DNA of 34,212 bases from Rhizobium sp. Q54 (GTDB lineage: Bacteria; Pseudomonadota; Alphaproteobacteria; Rhizobiales; Aestuariivirgaceae): positions 1 through 34,212 of the forward strand of contig CAMDBX010000038.1 in the NCBI GenBank assembly GCA_945889445.1. The letters are read 5' to 3'. The position numbers and the translations under genes were made by a program. The notes beneath the pieces were generated by a model that made no database searches, had not been told where the DNA came from, and saw only the letters and a program-made list of their open reading frames with translations. Every line of letters begins with the position of its first letter. The first letter of the stretch is position 1. Below are positions 7,426 through 15,809 of this stretch, piece by piece.

Positions 7426-8886
7426 TCATTGCGGCCAGGGCAGCGACCACGTCTTCACGTTGGTGAAGAACTTCATGGCCTCCATGACGCCTTCCTTTAC
7501 GCCATTGCCTGAGTCCTTGATACCGCCGAAGGGCGACATCTCGATGCGGTAACCCGGCACTTCCCAGATATTGACGGTGCCGACGTTCAGCCCCTCGATG
7601 AACTTGGTGATGCGCGAGAGGTTGTTGGTGCACACACCCGACGACAGGCCGAAGGGCGTGGAGTTGGAAATGCGGATCACCTCGTCATCGTCGTTCGGCA
7701 CGCGGACGATGGGGACGATGGGGCCGAAGGTTTCCTCGAACACGAGTTCCGACTGGTGCGGCACGAAGTCGACCGTGATGGGTGGCAGGAGTGCTCCCTG
7801 GCGACCGGGGTTGTAAAGAATCTTCGCACCCTGCTCGGCGGCCTTGTGGACGCGGTCCTCGAAGGTCTTTGCGGCGAGCTCATGCACCACGGTGCCAAGA
7901 TCCGTGTTCGCGTCCATCGGATCGCCGCACTTGATGGCCTTGGCCTTGGCCAGCACCTTTTCCACGAACCTGTCCGCCACGCGCTCCTGCACGAGGATGC
8001 GTTTCACCGCGGTGCAGCGCTGGCCGGAGTTGCGGGTGGCGCCGGCGACGGCGAGTTCGGCGGCCTTGTCGAGGTCCGCGTCCGAGAGATCGTCGAGGAT
8101 GATGAGCGGGTCATTGCCGCCGAGCTCAAGCGCGGCGCGCTTGTAGCCGGCTTTCCCTGCGATGATCTTGCCGACGCGCACGCCGCCGGTGAAGGTGATG
8201 ATGTCGATGTTGTGGTTGGTCACCATCTCGTCGCCGATGTCATCCGGCCAGCCGGTGACGACCTGGAACATCTCGGGCGGCAGGCCGGCTTCGTAGAGGA
8301 TGTCGGCGAGTGCGATGCAGGTGAGCGGCGTCAGCTCCGTGGGCTTGGCGACTACGCAGTTGTTGGTGGCAATCGCCGGGGCGACCTTGTGCGACACCAT
8401 GTTGAGCGGATGGTTGAAGGGCGTGATGGCGGAGATGACACCCACCGGCTCGCGCTTGGTGAAGATCTTGCGCGGCTTGCCCTGCGGGGTGAGGTCGCAG
8501 GAGAATATCTGGCCGTCATCGAGAATGCAGAGCTGGCCCGCCAGCGAATAGACGTCATAGGCGCGGCCCACTTCGTAGAGCGAGTCCTTCTTCGAAAGGC
8601 CGAGCTCCAGCGTGATGAGGTCCGAGAGCTGGTCCTTTCGTGCCTTGATGAGCTCCGCCGTGCGGAACAGGATCTGCTGGCGTTCGTAACGGGTGAGCTT
8701 CGGCTTGTAGTTGCGGGCGATCTCGAAGGCCTTCGCCGCGTGTTCGGCAGTGCCTGCGGGCACGGTGCCGATCACTTCATTCGTGTACGGATAGTGTACC
8801 GGCACGACGCCTTCGGCATCCACCTTCTTTCCGCCGATGCGCATCGATTCCTTGATGACGGGGCGCTTGGTTGCTGCGACGTTCAT
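7426..8886 (-). CDS. phnY: Phosphonoacetaldehyde dehydrogenase
   Basis: A 486-residue aldehyde dehydrogenase. The general base is Glu254 in LELGGNDP and the nucleophile Cys291 in SGQRCTAVK; Cys291 is also the number I remember for the Sinorhizobium meliloti enzyme. It oxidises phosphonoacetaldehyde to phosphonoacetate with NAD(P)+. The specific name rests on the operon: phnW and phnA lie directly upstream, supplying the substrate and using the product. ATG at 8886 comes two bases after the phnA stop and has GGAGG at a good distance. A longer in-frame start at 8913 would overlap phnA and lacks family support. The phosphate carrier gene follows seven bases downstream. Confidence 0.92.
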   Translation of the reverse strand: MNVAATKRPVIKESMRIGGKKVDAEGVVPVHYPYTNEVIGTVPAGTAEHAAKAFEIARNYKPKLTRYERQQILFRTAELIKARKDQLSDLITLELGLSKKDSLYEVGRAYDVYSLAGQLCILDDGQIFSCDLTPQGKPRKIFTKREPVGVISAITPFNHPLNMVSHKVAPAIATNNCVVAKPTELTPLTCIALADILYEAGLPPEMFQVVTGWPDDIGDEMVTNHNIDIITFTGGVRVGKIIAGKAGYKRAALELGGNDPLIILDDLSDADLDKAAELAVAGATRNSGQRCTAVKRILVQERVADRFVEKVLAKAKAIKCGDPMDANTDLGTVVHELAAKTFEDRVHKAAEQGAKILYNPGRQGALLPPITVDFVPHQSELVFEETFGPIVPIVRVPNDDDEVIRISNSTPFGLSSGVCTNNLSRITKFIEGLNVGTVNIWEVPGYRIEMSPFGGIKDSGNGVKEGVMEAMKFFTNVKTWSLPWPQ

Positions 8887-8888
8887 GT

Positions 8889-10127
8889 TCAGGCCTCCAC
8901 GATGTTGTTGCAACCCAGCGCGAAGGCATCGAAATTGCGAAGCGTCGCGGGCGCGTCCTTGAATTTGCGGTTGGCGATGACCGGCACTTCCTGCTCGGTG
9001 AGGCCGCCATGCGAGCGCAGCGGCTCGTTCAGCCCCGACAGGTCATGCTTGCTGGCCGAGGTGCCGAGCACCCTGGAGCCCTTGGGGCCGCCCGAAACGA
9101 CGATGATGTCGCCCATGCGGTCCTCCGGCAGTTCGAATCGGGCGCAGCCATCCTGCTTGTTCAGCACGACGTCGACGCCATCCTGCTGCGCGATGACGGC
9201 CATGATGTTCTTCACCTCCGGGCCATAGGCATAGACGGTGGCGAAGCTGCCGAGTGCGCCGTGGTGCACCACGTAAGGATCGGTGATCGGCAGGATGACC
9301 TTGGTCTTGCCCGCACCGAACTTCGCATCGAGCACGTCCTGCAGGTACAGCACGTCCGGATCGCCGTTGGCGAGATGCTTGTCCTTCATGCCGTGGTCGG
9401 CGACAATGACGATGATGGCACCGCCCGCGTCGAGCGCGCCCAGGTATTTGTCCATCATGGCGTAGAAGCGGTTCGCGCCCTCCGAGCCCGGCGCATATTT
9501 GTGCTGCACGTAGTCGGTGGTGGAGAGATACATCAGGTCAGGCTTCATGCTGCCAAGCAGCTTGACGCCCGCCGCGAAGACGAATTCCGAAAGCTCCGCC
9601 GAATAGACATCCGGCACGCCCATGCCGACGAGGGAGCACGCGTCTTCGATGCCATTGTCCTTCAGGTTCACCTTGTCGGCCTTTTCCGAGGAGAAGGCGA
9701 CGGCCGTGCCGTCGAAGGCGAGGCCCTTGCCGAGCAGCAGGCGCAGCTTGTCCTTGGCTGTCACCATGGCGATCTTCGCACCGGCCTTCTGGAAGGCCTC
9801 GAAGATGGTGGGTGCGCGCAGCCACTTGGGGTCGTTCATCATCGTTTCCTGGCCGGTGGCGGGATCGATGAGATAGTTACCGCAGATGCCGTGCACCTCC
9901 GGCGGGCGGCCGGTGACGATGGAGAGGTTGTTCGGGTTGGTGAAGCTCGGGATGACCGAATGGCCACGGCGGTTCTCGCCCTTGGCGATGATGCGCTTCA
10001 GATTCGGCATCAGGCCCTGTTCCATGGCGATTTCCATGTAGGCGGGCTCCGAGCCATCACAGCAGATGACGACGAGCGGGGCGGTGGGCCAGTTGTAGCT
10101 GCGGCCATTGACGGTGACGGTTTTCAT
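8889..10127 (-). CDS. phnA: Phosphonoacetate hydrolase
   Basis: A 412-residue alkaline-phosphatase-superfamily enzyme that cleaves the C-P bond of phosphonoacetate to acetate and phosphate. Metal and nucleophile positions are visible: Asp24 (VICCDGSEP), the nucleophile Thr63 (PSFTNPNN), Asp205 and His209 ([10 protein letters not shown]), Asp244-His245 (VADHGM) and His373 (RSHGG). This is the two-zinc arrangement known for the family. ATG at 10127 is chosen because the upstream extension to 10256 is low-complexity Pro/His/Gly sequence read from a palindromic repeat. It sits between phnW and phnY. An unusually long gap to phnW (150 bases) is filled by an inverted repeat. Confidence 0.93.
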   Translation of the reverse strand: MKTVTVNGRSYNWPTAPLVVICCDGSEPAYMEIAMEQGLMPNLKRIIAKGENRRGHSVIPSFTNPNNLSIVTGRPPEVHGICGNYLIDPATGQETMMNDPKWLRAPTIFEAFQKAGAKIAMVTAKDKLRLLLGKGLAFDGTAVAFSSEKADKVNLKDNGIEDACSLVGMGVPDVYSAELSEFVFAAGVKLLGSMKPDLMYLSTTDYVQHKYAPGSEGANRFYAMMDKYLGALDAGGAIIVIVADHGMKDKHLANGDPDVLYLQDVLDAKFGAGKTKVILPITDPYVVHHGALGSFATVYAYGPEVKNIMAVIAQQDGVDVVLNKQDGCARFELPEDRMGDIIVVSGGPKGSRVLGTSASKHDLSGLNEPLRSHGGLTEQEVPVIANRKFKDAPATLRNFDAFALGCNNIVEA

Positions 10128-10156
10128 GTTCGGTCTCGATCTATCCGGTTCTCTTT

Positions 10157-10270
10157 CCCCTCCCCCCTGTGGGGAGGGGTGGGGGTGGGGGTCGTTCCGC
10201 GGGTGGGATGGTGGAGCATGATCTGCGGCATCACCCCCACCCCTGCCCCTCCCCACAAGGGGGAGGGGTT
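10157..10270. repeat. Long imperfect inverted repeat between phnW and phnA
   Basis: The left arm (about 10157-10193) and right arm (about 10231-10270) are reverse complements over roughly 37-40 bases with few mismatches. Each arm itself holds a small palindrome around CTCCCC...GGGGAG. A similar pair is present at 32094-32200, so this is a dispersed extragenic element. On the transcript it would form a very stable stem inside the phn operon. Confidence 0.85.
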
Positions 10271-10277
10271 CTCCCTA

Positions 10278-11435
10278 TCATTCCAGCGGCGTCAAATCGG
10301 TGACCTTCATTTCCGCCAACACTTCGCGGATGGCCTTGAGCACGCCGTGCATCACCGCCTCGTCCACCTTGCCGATGGTGCCGATGCGGAAGGACGAGCG
10401 CTTCGTCAGCTTGCCGGGATAGATGGCGAAGCCGCGGCGGCGCAGGTCTTCATAGAAATTCTCGAAGTGGAAGTTCTTGTCGCGTGGCGTGAGGAAGGTC
10501 TGGATGATGGGGCCTGCCTCATTGTCCGAGAGCAGCGTGGAGAAGCCCATGTCGCGCATGCCCTTGATGAGGATCTGCGCATTCTTCTGGTAGCGCGCGC
10601 CGCGGGCGGCGACACCACCCTCCTCCGCATGTTCCTTCATCGCCTGGTGGAAGGCGACGAGCGCATGGGTGGGCGGCGTGAAGCGGAACTGGCCGTTGGC
10701 CTCCAGCCCCTTCCACTGCTCGAAGAGATCGAGCACCACGGAATGGCTCATGCCCTTGGAGGCTTCGAGCAGGGAGCGCTTCACCAGCACATAGGAGAAG
10801 CCCGGCACGCCCTCGATGCACTTGTTCGACGAGGAGACCATGACGTCCATGCCCACGCCCATGTCGAGCGCCACGGCGCCGAAGGACGACATGGCATCGA
10901 CCATGTAGGTCTTGCCGCGCGCCTTCACGGCCTGGGCAATCTCGTTGATCGGGTTGACGATGCCGGACGTCGTCTCGCAGTGGATGATCCAGACGTGGCT
11001 GATGGCGGCATCGGCGTCAAGCACTGTCGTCACGTCTTCAACGGTGGGTGCGGCGCTGTCGCCCTTGTCGATCTTGACAACCGGACGGCCGAGCTTGCCG
11101 AGGATCACCGCTGCACGGTCGCCATAGGCGCCATTGGCGACGACCAGCGTCTTGGCATCAGCCTTGGGGCAGAAGGCGCCGAGTGCCGCCTCGATGGCGA
11201 AAGTGCCGGAGCCCTGCATGATGACGCATTCATAGCTTTCGTCGCAGCCCGCGAGGCCAAGGAGACCCTTGCGGATCTCGGAGACCACGCGGCGGAACTC
11301 GACATCGCGCGAACCCCAGTCGGACAGCATGGCGGACTTGACACCGCGCGAGGTGGTGAGCGGGCCGGGTGTGAGGAGATAGGGCATGTCCTCCTGGCCG
11401 GGCGGGCCGGGGAAACGATGGAGCTGCTTGTCCAT
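10278..11435 (-). CDS. phnW: 2-aminoethylphosphonate--pyruvate transaminase
   Basis: A 385-residue class V (fold type I) aminotransferase. The opening LLTPGPLTTS (20-29), Asp180 in YMVDAMSSFG and the Schiff-base Lys205 in SSSNKCIEGVPGFSYVL are diagnostic of the PhnW group. It transfers the amino group of 2-aminoethylphosphonate to pyruvate, giving phosphonoacetaldehyde and alanine. ATG at 11435 has GAGGA about eight bases upstream; M17 is a shorter alternative that matches some homologues better. It is the first gene of the phosphonate operon and divergent from the LysR gene, which probably controls it. Confidence 0.93.
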   Translation of the reverse strand: MDKQLHRFPGPPGQEDMPYLLTPGPLTTSRGVKSAMLSDWGSRDVEFRRVVSEIRKGLLGLAGCDESYECVIMQGSGTFAIEAALGAFCPKADAKTLVVANGAYGDRAAVILGKLGRPVVKIDKGDSAAPTVEDVTTVLDADAAISHVWIIHCETTSGIVNPINEIAQAVKARGKTYMVDAMSSFGAVALDMGVGMDVMVSSSNKCIEGVPGFSYVLVKRSLLEASKGMSHSVVLDLFEQWKGLEANGQFRFTPPTHALVAFHQAMKEHAEEGGVAARGARYQKNAQILIKGMRDMGFSTLLSDNEAGPIIQTFLTPRDKNFHFENFYEDLRRRGFAIYPGKLTKRSSFRIGTIGKVDEAVMHGVLKAIREVLAEMKVTDLTPLE

Positions 11436-11501
11436 GGGGAATCCTCGTCGATTTCTGCAGCGAAAATGGGGGCTTGACCCCCATCAGTCAAATCGTATGT
11501 T

Positions 11502-11518
11502 CTTATGTGCCACATAAG
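11502..11518. promoter_or_regulatory. Perfect palindrome, probable LysR-type operator
   Basis: CTTATGTG and CACATAAG form an exact 8-base inverted repeat with a single C between them. It lies in the 93-base gap between phnW and the LysR gene, 67 bases upstream of phnW and ten before the regulator's preferred start. A palindrome with AT-rich ends in such a divergent gap is typical of LysR-type binding sites, allowing autoregulation and control of the target operon. Confidence 0.65.
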
Positions 11519-11528
11519 TTTGAACGAT

Positions 11529-12386
11529 ATGCGACACGCCCAGTTGAAAGCCTTCCATGCCGTTGCCGTGCACACCGGGTTCTCCCGCGCCGCCGAGGCC
11601 CTGGGGCTGACCCAGCCTGCGGTTTCCGACCATGTGCGAAAGCTCGAGGAGACCTATGGCGTGCAGCTGTTCACGAGGGCCCCTTCCGGCGTGGCGCTGA
11701 CCGACATGGGGAGGAAACTCTTCGCCATCGCCGAGCGCCAGTTCGAGGCGGAAACGGAAGCCATGGAACTGCTGTCGCGCGGGCGGACGCTGGAGGAAGG
11801 CCAGCTGACCATCGGAGCCGATGCCGCCGTGCACATCTTGCCGGAACTCGCCCGCTTTCGGCTGAAGCACCCGAAGCTTTCGGTGCGGCTGGTCACCGGC
11901 AATTCGGCCCAGCTGGTGAAAAGGCTGGAGGATTTCTCCATCGACATCGCCATCACTGCCGAGCGCCCGCCGGGGCCGGCCTTCCTCGCCCGCAAGCACC
12001 GGAGCGACCGGCTGGTGGCGGTGGTGCAGCGCAGCTCCAGGCTGGCCAAGCTGCCGGACATGCCCTTCGCGCAGCTCGTCAAGCTGCCGCTGATCCTGCG
12101 CGAGCAAGGCTCGATGACCAGGACCCTGCTGCTGGACGAGGCACAGAGGCGCGGGTTGACGCTGTCGGGATCGATCGAGATCGAGAGCCGGGAGGCCGCG
12201 CGCGAGGCGGCAGCTCACGGGTTGGGGCTTGCGATCATGTCACAAGGCGAGCTGGTGCCCGACGGGCGCCTTGCGGTGCTGGCCATTCCGGACTGGACGA
12301 CCGAGATGGAGGAGTGGATGATCTGCCTCAAATCGCGCAGCTCGCTGCACGTCATCCGCTCCTTCTTCACGCCGGAGAGCCCATGA
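11529..12386 (+). CDS. LysR-family transcriptional regulator, probable regulator of the phosphonate operon
   Basis: The protein has 285 residues. Residues 1-60 form the winged helix-turn-helix (HAQLKAFHAVAVHTGFSRAA, then LGLTQPAVSDHVRKLEE), and residues about 85-280 the periplasmic-binding-like effector domain. ATG at 11529 is preferred to ATG at 11505 because homology starts at MRHAQLKAF and the longer form would translate through the palindrome. It is divergent from phnW. LysR regulators beside AEP genes are known in other proteobacteria, and the likely inducer is AEP or an intermediate. Its stop overlaps the next gene's start (ATGA), so the hydrolase is co-transcribed. Confidence 0.9.
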   Translation: MRHAQLKAFHAVAVHTGFSRAAEALGLTQPAVSDHVRKLEETYGVQLFTRAPSGVALTDMGRKLFAIAERQFEAETEAMELLSRGRTLEEGQLTIGADAAVHILPELARFRLKHPKLSVRLVTGNSAQLVKRLEDFSIDIAITAERPPGPAFLARKHRSDRLVAVVQRSSRLAKLPDMPFAQLVKLPLILREQGSMTRTLLLDEAQRRGLTLSGSIEIESREAAREAAAHGLGLAIMSQGELVPDGRLAVLAIPDWTTEMEEWMICLKSRSSLHVIRSFFTPESP

Positions 12387-13225
12387 GCTTCATCGCCGCC
12401 TGCGTCCAGTCCACCGCCACGCCGGACGTCCATGCGGATATCCGTGTCCTGACGGGTTTCATCCGCGAAGCTGCCGCCAAGGGTGCGCGCTTCATCGCCA
12501 CGCCGGAATACTGCGCCGGCCTCGACACCAAGGGCGGCAAGATGTTTCCGGTGGCCTTCACCGAGGCTGAGCACCCGGTGCTGCCTGCCATGCAGGGGCT
12601 GGCGAAGGAGCTCCACGTGTGGCTGCTCATCGGCTCCATCGGCGTCAGGGCACCTGACGGCAAGATATTCAACCGCAGCTTCATGCTCTCACCCTCGGGC
12701 GCGATTGCCGCGCGCTATGACAAGATCCACCTCTTCGACATCGACCTCGGCGAGGGCCGCACCTACCACGAGTCTGCCACCATCGAGGCGGGAACGAGCG
12801 CGGTGATCGCGCCCTGCGTGGACGGAACGATCGGGCTGTCGATCTGCTATGACATCCGCTTCCCCCACCTTTACCGTGCCTATGCGCAAGCGGGTGCGGA
12901 GATGCTGGCGGCGCCTGCCGCCTTCACGAGGATCACCGGCGCGGCGCACTGGCACGTGCTGCAGCGGGCGCGCGCCATCGAGAACGGCGCCTATGTGATC
13001 TCGCCCGGGCAATGCGGCACGCTGGCGGGAGGAGCTGAATGCTTTGGCCATTCGCTGATCGTCGACCCGTGGGGCCGCGTGCTGGCCGATGGCGGCACCG
13101 AACCGGGCGTGGTGACCGCCGAGATCGACCTCGAAACCGTTGCCGAGACGCGACGGCGCATTCCGTCGCTCACCCATGACCGGCGATTCTCCCAGACTTG
13201 CCTCGACAGCGCCAAGGCCTCATAG
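12383..13225 (+). CDS. Carbon-nitrogen hydrolase (nitrilase superfamily amidase)
   Basis: A 280-residue single-domain nitrilase-fold protein. The catalytic triad is visible as Glu42 (ATPEYCAG), Lys114 (RYDKIHLFDI) and Cys155 (SICYDIRFPHLYR). The context KIHLFD and CYDIRFP is that of the Nit1/NitFhit branch, whose members hydrolyse small amides such as deaminated glutathione or omega-amides. A repair or amidase role is therefore likely. It overlaps the LysR stop by four bases. Its link to phosphonate use is only positional. The LemA gene starts 32 bases downstream. Confidence 0.9.
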   Translation: MSFIAACVQSTATPDVHADIRVLTGFIREAAAKGARFIATPEYCAGLDTKGGKMFPVAFTEAEHPVLPAMQGLAKELHVWLLIGSIGVRAPDGKIFNRSFMLSPSGAIAARYDKIHLFDIDLGEGRTYHESATIEAGTSAVIAPCVDGTIGLSICYDIRFPHLYRAYAQAGAEMLAAPAAFTRITGAAHWHVLQRARAIENGAYVISPGQCGTLAGGAECFGHSLIVDPWGRVLADGGTEPGVVTAEIDLETVAETRRRIPSLTHDRRFSQTCLDSAKAS

Positions 13226-13257
13226 TTCGCGCTCGGGTTGGCAAGGAGCACAACGGC

Positions 13258-13818
13258 ATGTTCGGTTATGGTCTTCTGGGGCTGGTCATCGCCATCGGCG
13301 CCTATCTGGTCTGGGCCTACAACGCGCTGGTCAAGAACAAGAACCTCGTGGCCGAGGGCTGGAGCGGCATCGACGTGCAGCTCAGGCGTCGCGCCGACCT
13401 GATCCCCAACCTGATCGAGACGGTGAAGGGCTATGCCGCGCATGAGGACAAGCTGTTCCATGACATCGCCGAGTTGAGGGCCAAGTCGATCTCGGGCGGT
13501 TCGGTTGCCGAACAGTCCGCGGTGGGCCAGGCGATGAGCCAGGCGCTGGGCAAGCTCTTCGCGGTGGCGGAAGCTTACCCTGAGCTCAAGGCCGATGCCA
13601 ACTTCCGCGACCTGCAGGACAAGCTCGCCGGCATCGAGGACGAGATACAGCTGTCGCGGCGCTACTACAATGGCGCGGTCAGGAACCTCAACACCATGAT
13701 CGAGAGCTTCCCCACCAACATCATCGCCAGCCAGTTCAAATTCGAGAAGGCGGAGTTCTTCGAGATCGGCGACGCGGCGGCGCGCGAAGTGCCGAAGGTC
13801 GACTTCAAGACGCGCTGA
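13258..13818 (+). CDS. LemA family protein
   Basis: A 186-residue LemA protein: an N-terminal membrane helix (about 4-20) is followed by a long helical bundle. Conserved pieces include NLVAEGWSGIDVQLRRRADLIPNL near 30-53 and RRYYNGAVRNLN with FPTNIIA in the last third. LemA proteins are membrane anchored with an outside N-terminus; their molecular job is unclear. ATG at 13258 follows a GGAG at a suitable distance, whereas the longer frame extends into the hydrolase gene. The DUF2207 gene follows after 11 bases, the usual LemA partner. Confidence 0.92.
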   Translation: MFGYGLLGLVIAIGAYLVWAYNALVKNKNLVAEGWSGIDVQLRRRADLIPNLIETVKGYAAHEDKLFHDIAELRAKSISGGSVAEQSAVGQAMSQALGKLFAVAEAYPELKADANFRDLQDKLAGIEDEIQLSRRYYNGAVRNLNTMIESFPTNIIASQFKFEKAEFFEIGDAAAREVPKVDFKTR

Positions 13819-13829
13819 GATGCGCTGAG

Positions 13830-15740
13830 ATGCGCCGGCTTCTCGCCCTTCTCATTGTCGCTCTGGCGCTGGCCACGCCGGCGCTGGCCGAGGAGCGCAT
13901 CCGGAGCTTCGTCAGCGAGGTGACGGTGAACGCCGATGCCTCGATCGACGTTACCGAGACGATCACCATCAATTCGGAAGGCCGCCAGATCAACCACGGC
14001 ATCTTCCGTGATTTTCCCACGACCTACACCGACGGCCACGGACAGCGGGTGATCGTCGGCTTCGACGTCACCGGCGTGACGCGCGATGGGCGCGCGGAGC
14101 CCTATGTGCTCGAGTCCCTCAGCAATGGCCTGCGCATCAGGATCGGCGACAAGGACGTGTGGCTCGATGATGCGCCGCACCGATACGAAATCAGCTATCG
14201 CACCACGCGGCAGATCGGCTTCTTCGAAAAATTTGACGAGCTCTACTGGAATGTCACCGGCAATGGCTGGGATTTTCCCATCGACAGGGCGCGCGTGACC
14301 ATCACCCTGCCCGCCGGTGCGAACATCATCCAGCATGACGAATTCACCGGCGGCTATCGCTCCACCGAGAACTACAGCCGCGTGCTCTCCGCCGAGGGCA
14401 ATGTCCTCGAGGCGGAGACCACCGTGGCGCTCAACCCCCAGCAGGGCTTCACCGTTGCCGTCGCCTGGCAGAAGGGGCTGGTGACGCCGCCCTCTGACAC
14501 GCAGAAATGGGCCTGGTGGGCTTCCGACAATGCCGGCTTCTTCGCGCTGGCGCTCGGGCTTCTCGCCTCCGCCCTCTATTTTCTGTTCGCGTGGAACAAG
14601 GTGGGGCGCGACCCGCCGAAGGGCACCATCATTCCACTCTTCGCGCCGCCCAAGGGCCTTGGCCCCTCGGCCGTGCGCTTCGTCAGCCGTTATGGCTCGG
14701 ACGACAAGGCCTTCGCTGCGGCCATGGTGGGGCTGGCGGTGAAGGGCAGGCTCCGCATCGAGGACGATGACCGGACCTTCACCATCACCAAGCTGGCCGG
14801 CACGGGCAAGGAGCCGCTGACCTCTGCCGAGAGCGCGCTCTACACCGCCCTTCCTTCCGGCAGCACGGAGCTGAAGCAGACCAACCATGCGTCCATCAGT
14901 GCGGCGCGCAGCGCGCTGGACCGCGCACTGAAGAACGAGTTCGAGGGCACGGCCTTCCTCAAGAACCTCGGCTGGTTTGCCGTGGGCCTGGCCATCTCCG
15001 TTCTCTGCCTGATCATCGGGGCGGTGTTGCTGCCCGGTGGCGAGGGGATGCTGGGCCTCTTCGCCTTCGGCTGGATGGGCATCTGGTGGGGCGTGGTGCT
15101 GGCCGTTGGCTGGGCCAGCTTCAAGGGCCTGTTCGCGGCGCGGGGGCTCTGGTCCAAGATCACCTCGCTCGGCGCGCTGCTCTTCCTCATTCCCTTCGCA
15201 GGCGGCGGCATCATCGCCCCGGGACTGATCTTCGCGCAGGGAGGAGGCTCGCCCGGCCTCTATGCGCTGGTGGGCACGGCGGTGCTGCTGGGCCTCATCA
15301 ACGTGGTCTTCTACCACCTGCTGCGCGCGCCGACGCAATCAGGCCGCCAGCTGATGGACCAGATCGAGGGCTTCCGTCTCTACCTGTCCACCGCCGAGGA
15401 AGAGCGCCTCAAGGTGCTGCACCCGCCGGAGAAGACGCCCGAGTTGTTCGAACGCTACCTTCCTTACGCGCTGGCACTCGACTGCGAGAACGAGTGGAAC
15501 GCCAAGTTCGCCACGGTGCTGGCTGCTGCTGCGGCGGCAGGCGCTGCAGCACCTGTGTGGTATTCCGGCAGCCGCTGGGACAATGGCAGCACGGGGGGCT
15601 TCACCGACAGCCTCGGCCGCAGCCTGGCCTCGAGTGCGGCAGCGGCGGCAACCGCACCCGGCCGCTCATCGGGCTCGGGCGGCGGTGGCGGTGGATTTTC
15701 AGGCGGTGGCGGCGGGGGCGGCGGCGGCGGCGGCTGGTGA
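13830..15740 (+). CDS. DUF2207 domain-containing membrane protein with Gly-rich C-terminus
   Basis: The protein has 636 residues. A signal peptide ends at ALA (18-20); residues 22-220 form the extracytoplasmic DUF2207 domain. There are hydrophobic segments at about 234-255, 380-401, 408-428, 444-468 and 476-497, and the tail (about 605-636) is almost only Gly and Ser and ends in Gly-Trp. This layout is standard for DUF2207 proteins encoded next to LemA. The function is unknown; a cell-envelope role is usually assumed. ATG at 13830 lies just after a 10-base tandem duplication (GCGCTGAGAT twice) covering the LemA stop. No gene follows on this strand. Confidence 0.9.
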   Translation: MRRLLALLIVALALATPALAEERIRSFVSEVTVNADASIDVTETITINSEGRQINHGIFRDFPTTYTDGHGQRVIVGFDVTGVTRDGRAEPYVLESLSNGLRIRIGDKDVWLDDAPHRYEISYRTTRQIGFFEKFDELYWNVTGNGWDFPIDRARVTITLPAGANIIQHDEFTGGYRSTENYSRVLSAEGNVLEAETTVALNPQQGFTVAVAWQKGLVTPPSDTQKWAWWASDNAGFFALALGLLASALYFLFAWNKVGRDPPKGTIIPLFAPPKGLGPSAVRFVSRYGSDDKAFAAAMVGLAVKGRLRIEDDDRTFTITKLAGTGKEPLTSAESALYTALPSGSTELKQTNHASISAARSALDRALKNEFEGTAFLKNLGWFAVGLAISVLCLIIGAVLLPGGEGMLGLFAFGWMGIWWGVVLAVGWASFKGLFAARGLWSKITSLGALLFLIPFAGGGIIAPGLIFAQGGGSPGLYALVGTAVLLGLINVVFYHLLRAPTQSGRQLMDQIEGFRLYLSTAEEERLKVLHPPEKTPELFERYLPYALALDCENEWNAKFATVLAAAAAAGAAAPVWYSGSRWDNGSTGGFTDSLGRSLASSAAAAATAPGRSSGSGGGGGGFSGGGGGGGGGGGW

Positions 15741-15777
15741 GTTAGCCCACTCATTTCATTGCGCGTGCCTAACGTCC

Positions 15778-15800
15778 TCTCCCGCTGAAGGAGCGGGAGA
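15778..15800. terminator. Hairpin between convergent genes
   Basis: TCTCCCGCT and AGCGGGAGA form a perfect 9-base stem with loop GAAGG, in the 69-base gap between the DUF2207 gene and the ABC-F gene that converges on it. There is no T run on either side, so it is a weak or factor-dependent terminator, or just an extragenic palindrome. Confidence 0.4.
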
Positions 15801-15809
15801 AGACATGAG

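Noticed and set aside
10128-10256. N-terminal extension of phnA to 10256
   Set aside because: The added residues come from the palindromic repeat and have no counterpart in PhnA proteins; ATG at 10127 fits the family start.
10157-10270. CRISPR-like repeats
   Set aside because: Only two inverted arms with internal palindromes and no regular direct repeats or spacers; no cas genes are present.
8871-11477. An 868-codon open frame opposite phnW-phnA-phnY
   Set aside because: It is the antisense shadow of three well-supported enzymes; the product is rich in His, Arg, Gly and Ala without any domain, as usual in GC-rich DNA.
13665-15338. A 557-codon minus-strand frame opposite lemA/DUF2207
   Set aside because: Shadow of the DUF2207 gene; no homology or ribosome site recognised.
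15660-15740. Low-complexity G-rich stretch as a possible structural DNA element
   Set aside because: It encodes the Gly/Ser-rich tail that is normal for DUF2207 proteins, so coding explains it.
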